A stretch of 64,000 nucleotides of DNA, taken from NCBI GenBank assembly GCA_047967505.1, contig CM106539.1, one strand, 5' to 3'. The notes under the pieces were generated by a model. The model saw nothing but the letters and a program-made list of their open reading frames with translations. It had not been told where the DNA came from and did no database searches. The translations under genes were made by a program, and so were the position numbers. Below are positions 58,959 through 64,000 of this stretch, piece by piece. Within the stretch, counting starts at the first letter, position 1, and each line of letters starts with the position of its first letter. Source of the stretch: Dipteris shenzhenensis. Taxonomy: Eukaryota > Polypodiophyta > Polypodiopsida > Gleicheniales.

Positions 58959-59339
58959 AAAGAGTGTGTGCACAGGCGAGTGCACGTGCACACACACATC
59001 TGTCTATGTGCGTGCACATGTTTGTACACATAGAGACACAGAAATACAAGTGTGGGTATGTGTGTGGACACATGCGCACTTATTTTTATACGGATGTATA
59101 TATTTCCATACATGACATACATGCACACACAAATACACACACACACAGAGGAAGAGGGGGGGAGACAGAGAAAGAAAGACACACACACACACAGAGAGAG
59201 ACTTTCCACACCTGAATAATCCGAAGATACAACTCATAACAGCAAGGAGTTGAGCATTTCTGATAAACTGCTGTCTTAGACCATTTTGTGCAGAAAAAAT
59301 AGTTGCTGCAACATAGTGTGGGATGGCAATTTCAGAGAG
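36527..59339 (-). CDS. ABCB26: ABCB26/TAP1-like half ABC transporter, 17 exons, 5'-partial
   Basis: Exons on minus: 59339-59212, 58277-58235, 58122-58078, 55578-55456, 55294-55191, 55060-55006, 54559-54489, 54249-54147, 53527-53317, 50244-50171, 48504-48448, 48284-48210, 48101-48027, 45043-44762, 44441-44374, 44244-44184, 36604-36527. Phases agree throughout, giving about 550 residues. All introns are GT-AG except a likely GC donor at 58077. The membrane domain shows [19 protein letters not shown] and [13 protein letters not shown]. The ATPase shows Walker [11 protein letters not shown]-loop VSQEPRLF, signature [15 protein letters not shown], Walker [13 protein letters not shown] and H-loop IAHRLS. 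By alignment from memory it fits Arabidopsis ABCB26, a half transporter assigned to the chloroplast; transport substrate unknown. About 150 N-terminal residues, with any transit peptide, lie past the right edge. All key residues are intact, so it is probably functional. Confidence 0.92.
36605..37790. other. last-intron DNA, pyrimidine-rich, no gene
   Basis: Start of the 7.6-kb last intron of the ABCB26-like gene as counted on +. 36960-37680 is strongly C/T-rich and gives long, low-complexity frames on +. It is followed directly by copia C3 gag. Confidence 0.5.
37791..39875 (+). pseudogene. copia C3, gag fused to RT/RNase H, PR and INT missing
   Basis: Begins with a copia gag start ([13 protein letters not shown], then [18 protein letters not shown]). 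After [17 protein letters not shown] near 38110 it moves, within about 300 bp, to the region before RT ([14 protein letters not shown]). RT follows ([44 protein letters not shown] for the usual VDDM). RNase H shows [15 protein letters not shown] and [12 protein letters not shown], with [10 protein letters not shown] near 39772. Protease and integrase are absent and several frameshifts exist. It lies in the last intron of the ABC gene, opposite in orientation. Confidence 0.8.
39876..40120 (+). repeat. C3 LTR followed by a primer-binding site
   Basis: The LTR at about 39876-40108 follows a GGGGG purine tract at the end of pol. It is immediately followed by TGGTATCAGAGC at 40109-40120. A 3' LTR followed by a primer-binding site means this LTR also acted as the 5' LTR of a second, tandem copy. 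Part of a second C3-type LTR lies at 40757-40876. Confidence 0.75.
40155..40876 (+). repeat. LTR-like sequence and partial second C3 LTR
   Basis: Starts TGTTGAGC, contains TATA-like TTTTATAGG boxes (about 40516, 40588) and repeated GGCCGACC/GTCGGCCC motifs. From 40757 it matches the 3' half of the C3 LTR (AAGTTTGGCCTATATA, TTTTGTCCTGA, TCAGTTCATGTGTGG). There are no coding frames of note. A CCCTAACCCTAACCCTA run lies at about 40192-40207. Confidence 0.55.
40877..40923 (+). repeat. (CT)n microsatellite at LINE 5' junction
   Basis: A perfect CT run. It lies where the C3 LTR itself has a short CTCTCTCC, and immediately before the 5'-truncated LINE fragment, whose other end is also a CT run. Confidence 0.95.
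40924..41934 (+). mobile_element. 5'-truncated LINE fragment with (TC)n tail
   Basis: The ORF2 C-terminus reads [22 protein letters not shown], then [19 protein letters not shown] and [12 protein letters not shown] to 41232. A 3' untranslated region follows, with ACTTTGTCCCATAGG and a (TC)n tail at 41902-41934. It is the same family as the copy at 8033-9454, and better preserved. The CT runs on both sides are consistent with target-primed insertion into a CT microsatellite. Confidence 0.8.
41935..42516. repeat. two-copy tandem repeat with TTTCGTCTGTTTC flanks
   Basis: Blocks AAATAAG, TATTCAAGTTTAGA, CACCTAAAAA and CTTTCTCAAGTTT repeat at about 42060-42200 and 42240-42375. TTTCGTCTGTTTC occurs before (about 41959) and after (about 42491). 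AT-rich and non-coding. Confidence 0.6.
42517..44090 (+). pseudogene. retroelement-like coding remnant, unidentified
   Basis: 42840-43305 has an open frame ([19 protein letters not shown], then [13 protein letters not shown]). It is followed by a Ser/Pro-rich stretch (43569-43860) and a final [16 protein letters not shown] segment. The design (basic body, then Pro-rich tail) resembles the ORF1 of plant LINEs, but I cannot name a domain. Stops interrupt it. It lies in the last intron of the ABC gene. Confidence 0.4.
45044..45766. other. intron sequence, nothing recognised
   Basis: AT-rich intron of the ABCB26-like gene upstream (in gene sense) of the exon carrying the signature motif. No repeat or frame of note. 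Confidence 0.5.
45767..47345 (-). pseudogene. LINE ORF2 fragment with AP-type endonuclease
   Basis: On minus from 47338 it opens with the classic endonuclease start [41 protein letters not shown] and a [15 protein letters not shown] segment near 46900 follow in shifting frames, as expected for an exonuclease-endonuclease-phosphatase domain. Further down (46089-45790) the frame reads [16 protein letters not shown] and [15 protein letters not shown], a later ORF2 part. A roughly 24-base block (GTGCGGTGGGC.TGATTGGGC) is duplicated at 45767 and 45841. It is not functional and lies in sense with the host gene. Confidence 0.7.
47346..48026. other. intron sequence, nothing recognised
   Basis: Intron of the ABCB26-like gene. 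No coding similarity seen. Confidence 0.5.
48505..49794. other. intron with LTR-like blocks
   Basis: 48840-49190 has repeated TCCTAATAGGA and GATTGTC.TACTTGGA motifs and a TATAAATATAG box. 49193-49630 has an inverted CTATAAAAGGG box at about 49588-49600 similar to that in the C4 LTR. These look like LTR remnants, but I could not fix boundaries. Confidence 0.35.
49795..49880 (-). mobile_element. LINE-A-type 3' end, ~90 bp
   Basis: On minus it reads GCTTGTATGAGATACTATC, TACTTTGTCTCATAGG, GAGGCC, then a CT/CTTT-rich tail. This matches the 3' ends at 9310-9376 and 41830-41934. It is strongly 5'-truncated. Confidence 0.65.
50245..51539. other. intron with 77-bp tandem duplication and microsatellites
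   Basis: 51042-51200 carries two copies of a unit built on GTGTTTCCTGCAATTCTTT, CATAGCTTACAAAAGCATTG and TGTATATACACTTA. It is followed by ATAG/ATGC repeats (51215-51260) and CACA-rich runs to 51540. No gene. Confidence 0.7.
51540..51850 (-). mobile_element. LINE-A-type 3' fragment, ~300 bp
   Basis: On minus it contains a GGAGAGCCATCA block, then GGCTTGTATGAGTTACTATG, TACTTTGTCTCATAGG and GAGGCCTCCCG. It ends in a CTTTCTCTCTTTG tail. It is homologous to 41575-41930. Confidence 0.65.
51851..53316. other. intron sequence with diverged local duplications
   Basis: CATCCTCTAAAAA.CA and TTTCAATCTCATGAT blocks occur at 51838 and 52413. A CAAAAGTTACCATTTGGG-type block occurs at 51393 and 52513. No coding similarity. 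Confidence 0.45.
55950..57961 (+). mobile_element. ORF1-only LINE derivative (half-LINE) with 16-bp TSD
   Basis: The duplication AAGAACTACTGCTTTA flanks it at 55934-55949 and 57962-57977. The element has a pyrimidine-rich 5' region (55960-56520), one ORF1-type frame, and a 3' region with GGGCTGTATCC and TACAGCCCGCTGGCC. It ends in an A tract at 57954-57963, partly shared with the duplication. No ORF2 (endonuclease, RT) is present, so it must have been moved in trans. It lies inside the ABCB26-like intron 55579-58077, opposite the gene. Confidence 0.8.
56552..57592 (+). CDS. LINE ORF1-type protein with DUF4283-like domain and zinc knuckle
   Basis: Open from 56552; the first in-frame ATG is at 56660 ([14 protein letters not shown]). 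An upstream ATG at 56538 is one base out of frame, separated by a C run at 56575-56582. The N-terminal half looks like the DUF4283 RNA-binding region ([34 protein letters not shown]). It is followed by a CCHC knuckle [14 protein letters not shown] near 57172-57214 and a Lys- and Pro-rich tail. A second frame beyond the stop ([20 protein letters not shown], 57610-57835) looks coding and may be the real end, after a frameshift. Expected role: binding the element RNA. Confidence 0.7.
   Translation, partial: VRNRWPRQTPPPSAYRITLTEHQVSLVKQATTDFSQMSVYGRVIGYAPSRANIKDWLQSTLYLEDSHIEEVALMGRGIFWLKLSSAQAASDMVRRSATSMGGKIILTVPWYRRFSVADFDARFRIPRHPVTLIFPGLATKLRPIIKDLGAHFGWLMQDTFVDAAAAQGVPHVKVAVLDPQSIPSEFEIETDTGVVMQRIMVTGRPDQCLRCHGFGHQARSCPRFTRREPQMTPIQATQDPPRQASTPPPKGEGWTEVKRKREGNKTVTKKPPPLQQETPVVTSQQQPGKGKEKGKEKVSQPPPHPSPRPPPPPPSSSVPLPSPPTGPPPAPLVSAPPSSLEHDPAA
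58460..59211. repeat. microsatellite-dense intron
   Basis: (CTAC)n and (CTAT)n at about 58476-58505, (TC)n at 58533-58570, (CA)n at 58571-58592, (GT/GC) runs at 58760-58797, (TC)n at 58917-58953, and CA/GA runs at 59120-59205. They end a few bases from the exon at 59212. All long frames here are repeat artefacts. Confidence 0.9.
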
Positions 59340-60675
59340 CTGCAAGAGAGTATTCGGAATGAGTCAGAAAACTAAATTTGGGACAAACTGCAAAAGGCAG
59401 CAGATAGGTTCAACCTGTCGCAGATTCAGACAACCTTAAGAAGACGTTATAAAACAGAGATGAAATAAAAACTTGCAAGATCCTTAGGTACACAGACCCT
59501 TAACATTAAACGCAGTCTTTAATGCAAACAATGAGAGGAAAAATACAGCACCTAGCAGTATATGACTCACACAATCAGTACAAATTGAGACATAAGGTGC
59601 TCCAATTAGCCTCTTAAATCTAGATGCACTCCTGCACTCACAACACAATTCTACCCATGTCAACCCTTGGATGTTAAGAATCATGTTAGCCTATCGCCTC
59701 TACAGGGATAATAGGCACTTTGACCACCACATCAGCAGCTGGAAGGAAAGTTTCTTGCTTTCAATGAGAGTAAGCAGCCATGTACCAAATTCATTTACCT
59801 TTTGCAGTGAGCCAGTTGGAGATTGATGACTCCTTTACATGCCTGGGGTTTCTTTCACCCTTGGCAGTGAGGAGATTGGGACAACAGATATACCTCGACT
59901 ATAGAGTTGAATGCCAATTCCTTTTGCTTCATTCCTGAAATGTTAAATCAAGGCTCTGCTTCAATCCACCACAGCAACGTGTGGCCTTCGAATAAGAGCA
60001 GCACCTATCGAGAACAAGATCCTTGGAGAAGCACGAAAAAATCACCCACTTTCATGTTCTCTAGATTCCTTTGTTGCAAACCCTCTCTCAAACATGACGA
60101 CGTAGCACTAAACTGTGCCTCCACATTAATTGATAGTATCATCAAAGACAATTACTTGTTGTTACAGGGTCTCTATAACACATAGGGACCTGACTGCTGG
60201 ATCTTGCAGATATCAAGTTGGTTCACCTAATCATGCTTCTCTATAAACTAAATGTTACCAATCCAGTCATCTCAAACTCCCATCACAAGCACTTAGGCCA
60301 AGCTGACCTAAGACCTAGATTGGATCCAATCTCAATGATAGTGTAGCCCAGAGTTGGTTATGGACAAGGTTACGACTACAATAACCCAATATCCGTGATG
60401 GACAACAGTTCATGCACAGCCTAGCCAAGGGGGGTTTGGAATAACCTAAGGTTTGAGGATGGAGATAGCATAAACGAAGTTTAGATCTAGTGAATCGCGC
60501 TGATCCAAGGAAGCTAATCCAAGAAAAGCAGGCTATTTTGGAAAAAAATTTGCTTAGGGAAAAGCAGAAGCCCTTGTGGGAAGTAGAGCTACTTTAGGTA
60601 TGGCTTCTAAAAGTTAGGGCCAAATGCTAAAGATAGCCCATACTAGGCTTATAAATAGAAGCCAAGTATTAAAAA
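59340..60675. other. intron sequence, nothing recognised
   Basis: It lies upstream of the first exon found in the ABCB26-like gene. I looked on minus for the preceding transmembrane exon and a transit peptide and found none, so they should lie beyond C4. Confidence 0.5.
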
Positions 60676-61452
60676 TGGCAGCGGAAGATGCAAACAAACT
60701 GAAGCTACAGAACCACACAGAGAACACTAGAGATAACAAGATGTGCCACAAACAGATCTGCTGTAACTCAGCCCATAAACCAGGGCAGCAACTGAAATAC
60801 AAGGTATCCTGAACAGGATAAGAAACAGGAGCTGCAGGAGGGGCTAAACTGAAGCAGAGGAAAGGGGGCACAAGGAGGCTGCAGAAGGGGCTGAACTGAA
60901 GCAGAAGAAAGGGGCACAAGGAGGTTGCAGCCTGAGAGCACGGAGGCTGGAAAAGCCTGAAGCGAAGAGGCAGGGGCTGGGAGCGAAGAGGCTAGAGGAG
61001 CCTGAACCGAGGAGGCAGGAGCCTAGAAATGAGGAGGCTGAAGGAGCCTGGGCGAAGAGGCAGGAACCTTGGAACGAGGGGAACTGTAGAAGCCTGGAGC
61101 GAGGAGGCAGGAGCCCCGACGAGGAGGGATCGGCTGAGGGAGCGTGGGCAGCCAACAGAACAGCTGAGGGGAGGCTCCGATGGGGATGGCCAGGAGCAGG
61201 CTGAAGACAAGAGCCTTGAGGAGCTGCTGGAAGAAGTGATAGAGATGAGGAAGGGGGGAAGACCCTTTTATAGGGAAGGCCAGGAGGGTCGGCCAGATGG
61301 CCTAGACCGACCAGCCTGGTCGGTCAGCCAACTGGGCCGACCAGCTGGTCGGCCAGAGCCTGGTCGGCCAGGGGCTGGTCGGCCAGCCCTCTGGCCCCCC
61401 TGCTGCGTGGGAGCTGGTCGGCCAGCCAACCCTAGAGATGTCAGTCTCAACA
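60676..61452 (-). repeat. copia C4 3' LTR (outer border approximate)
   Basis: On minus it starts TGTTGAGACTGACATC at 61452, right after a GAGAGGGGG purine tract. A TATA-like CTATAAAAGGG lies at about 61260-61271 (inverted). 61300-61435 is a minisatellite of CTGGTCGGCCAG units, and 60830-61130 is a degenerate GAGGAGGC.GGAGCCTG repeat. The end at 60676 is a guess from a TGG boundary. The 5' LTR is outside the window. Confidence 0.6.
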
Positions 61453-64000
61453 CCCCCTCTCAGCTCCAGGGTGTGGCACAAGACCCAGAGAGCTGGCATG
61501 ACGTTGGAGAAGGGGAGGGGAAACAGGTTTGGTAAAAATGTCGGCGGCGTCAGAAGTGGTGCTGAAGAGGAGCAAAATGGTACCGTCAAGAACCTTCTCT
61601 CGCGTGTAGTGGTACTAAATTTCGATGTGTTTTGTCCGAGCATGGAAAACCGGATTGCGAGCAAGGGCAATACAGCTTTGATTGTCACAAAAAGGTGTGG
61701 TAGGAGCGGGTTGCTGAAAACCACAATCGAGAAGAAAGCGCCGAAGCCACACAGCCTCACAGGTGGCACTACACATAGCCCGATACTCAGCCTCGGTGGA
61801 AGATAGGGCGACCGTGGGTTGGCATTTACTAGACCAGGAGATAGCCGCAGAGCCAAAGGAGAAAACATAGCCCGTGGTAGAGCGGCGAGAATCGGGGTCG
61901 CCAGCCCAATCAGAGTCACTCCAACCTCGGAGAGTGAGCGGGGAAGGAGAGGAACCACCGACAGTATATAGGAGCCCGAAAGTAGAGGTCCCCTGAAGAT
62001 AGCGGAGGAGACGTCGAGCAGCCTGCCAATGAGAAAGCGAAGGGGTTTGCATGAAGGTACTGAGGGTGCCGACAGAGAAGCCGAGATCCAGTCGAGTGTT
62101 AAGTAGCCAGAGAAGAGAACCAACAAGCTGGCGGTAGAGGGAGGCATCAGGATAAGCAGTGGACCCAGAAGCAGAGAGTTTAGAGTTGGGATCCATGGGA
62201 GAAGTGATGGGCCGACAGTCAGCCATGTGGAAAGTTTCGAGGAGCTCGTGAACATAGCGTTGCTGAGAGACAAAATACCCCCTCTTAGTCTGCCAAATCT
62301 CAAGACCCAAGAAAAAATGGAGGAGGCCCATATCCGTCATCTCAAATTCAGTTTGAAGAGCAACTTTAATGGCAAGGATATGATTGGTATGACTCCCAGT
62401 AAGGATTAGATCATCCACATAAAGAATGATGAAGGTATGAAGCTGTCCTTCATGAAAGAGATAAAGATTGGGATCAGCCAGAGAGCGATGAAGTCCTTGG
62501 CGGCAGAAGAAGGTATCAATACGCTGATTCCAGGCCCTAGGAGCTTGCTTGAGACCGTAGAGGGCCTTGCGAAGGCGACAGACCATGGAAGGAGAACGAG
62601 AATTAATGAAGCCGGGTGGCTGATCCACATATACCTCTTCTTGAAGATCACCATTCAAAAATGCAAATTTGACGTCCATTTGAAAAATGGGCCACTGATG
62701 GTGGGCTGCAAGAGCAAGGATCGTTCGGATGGTGCTCATCCGGGCGGTAGGTGCAAAGGTCTCCCCATAGTCGATGCCGGGTCGTTGGGCATAGCCTTTA
62801 GCCACCAGCCGAGCTTTATACTTGTCGACAGAACCATCAGAGGCGTATTTTGTTTTGAATATCCACCGGACACCGATTACGGAACGGTGTGAGGGACGAG
62901 GAACAAGGTCCCAGGTGTGGTTCCGAAGAAGAGCATGAATTTCCGCTTCCATAGCCTGTTTCCAATGAGGCTGGGCCAGAGCCTGAGGAACGGTAGTGGG
63001 CTCGCGAGTGGCGAGGATGCGAGACATAAGGGCGTAATTGACATGGAGGGGATCAGAAGAGGACGGTGGGGGGTGGTGATGAGAGCGACGAGGCCCATCA
63101 TCAGGGTGGGGTTCGGAGTAGGGATCCTCAAGATCGGAGGAGCGGAGAGTATCAATGAGCCATCGCGGAACACGTACCGAGCGGGGTTCCAAAGGAGGAG
63201 CAGACGAGGGTGGAGCCGGAGAAGGAGGCGGAGGAGAGAGAATAGGAGGTGATGTAACGGGGGACGAGGCAGGTGGAGGGAGAGAGGGCTCCGGGGCATC
63301 AGACGGATCTCCAAGAACAGGAGGAGAGCGGAGGATGGCGGAAGGACATGCTCGTCGAAAAGGACATCCCTGCTCACGGAGATAATGCGGCGGCGAGGAT
63401 CATATAGGCGATAGCCAGTGGAGACGGAGTTGTAGCCTACGAACAAGAGCTTGTGGGACTTATGATCAAGCTGTCCACGATCAGATTTAGGAATATGAAC
63501 ATAAGCATCACAGCCAAATACCCGAAAATGGGAAACATCGGGCTTAGATCCATAGTAAGCCTGATAAGGGGTCATGCCTGGGACTGCTGATGTCGGAGAG
63601 CGGTTAAGAGTATGGATTGCAGTCATCATGGCCTCGGCCCAGAGAGACTGAGGGAGTTGACTGTGAGTTAGCATGGTCCGAGCCATTTCAACGCCGGTAC
63701 GATGTTTACGTTCAACCACGCCATTATCAGAAGGGGTACCTGTGTTGGCAAATTCCCGTTTGACACCATGACTACTCAAGAACCGATCAAACTCAAGAAC
63801 CATGACTACTCAAGAACCGATCAAACTCGAGAGAGGTGAACTCACCACCCTTATCAGCACGAAGAATTTTGAGCGAGTGGTTGGATTCTTTTTCCACCAG
63901 GGCTAGCCAGGTCTGGAAACGACTGAAAGCCAGATCCTTGTGGGAAAGAAAATAGATCCAAGAATAGCGACTGAAGTCATCAACAAGGAGCATGTAGTAC
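61453..64000 (-). pseudogene. copia C4 pol (integrase to RNase H), 5' part off window
   Basis: Minus-strand copia pol. The integrase core from the right edge shows LLVDDFSRYSWIYF, DKGGEFTS and TPSDNGVVERKHRTG. Reverse transcriptase shows [31 protein letters not shown] and ILYVDDLILTG. RNase H shows SDSDWAGDPDSRRSTTGY and HARTKHIEI, then DAADIFTKP near 61540. Defects: a 34-bp tandem duplication at about 63765-63832 shifts the integrase frame, a shift lies near 63200-63300, and a TAG at 61615-61617 stands where HIEIQYHY is expected. It lies in the 5' intron of the ABCB26-like gene, in sense. Confidence 0.88.

Noticed and set aside
59340-61000. Search for the missing 5' exons of the ABCB26-like gene
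   Set aside because: No transmembrane or transit-peptide coding segment with splice sites was found on minus. The exons are probably beyond 64000.
1-64000. CRISPR arrays, tRNA and rRNA genes, bacterial-type operons
   Set aside because: No regularly spaced repeat-spacer pattern, no recognisable tRNA or rRNA sequence, and spliced plant-type gene structure.

Overview
The window is nuclear DNA of a land plant. It holds spliced GT-AG introns, Ty1/copia and Ty3/gypsy LTR retrotransposons whose copia primer-binding sites read TGGTATCAGAGC, non-LTR (LINE) reverse transcriptase, and a half-size ABC transporter closest to plant ABCB26/TAP1. Several element proteins (the LINE ORF2 ending in a (TC)n tract, the gypsy pol, and the decayed protein at 28985-31080) resemble, from memory, sequences common in ferns, lycophytes and mosses. 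A seed-free plant is therefore my best guess, but it is an inference.

Left third (1-16358): a layered nest. A LINE (LINE-A) was hit by a copia (C1) at a GATC site, C1 was hit by a gypsy (G1), and a younger copia (C2, 2517-8027, TSD CTAGG) landed in the LINE 3' half. The two halves of LINE-A now lie in opposite orientation. The 3' half is on + after 2461 and the 5' half is on - before 16358. Each abuts a C1 LTR at GATC, and the outer ends carry inverted copies of the G1 LTR (1-919 on -, 10615 onward on +). The simplest reading is an inversion of about 11 kb by recombination between inverted G1 LTRs.

Middle (16359-36526): a complete, very young gypsy (G2, 17863-25423, TSD CTAGG, LTRs about 99% identical, one uninterrupted 2027-residue gag-pol plus a small downstream ORF). 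Around it are unidentified remnants, two foldback MITE-like elements (26968-27222, 27390-27640), a decayed unknown element protein on - (28985-31080), and a polypurine tract (31240-32000).

Right half (36527-64000): one host gene on the minus strand, an ABCB26/TAP1-like half transporter. Seventeen exons (59339 down to 36527) encode about 550 residues with all ATPase motifs present. The 5' exons lie beyond the right edge. Its introns hold a deleted copia (C3), several LINE pieces including one with an AP-endonuclease domain, an ORF1-only LINE derivative flanked by a 16-bp target duplication, dense microsatellites, and another copia (C4, from about 60676 past the right edge). One intron appears to use a GC donor. 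No tRNA, rRNA or CRISPR array was seen.
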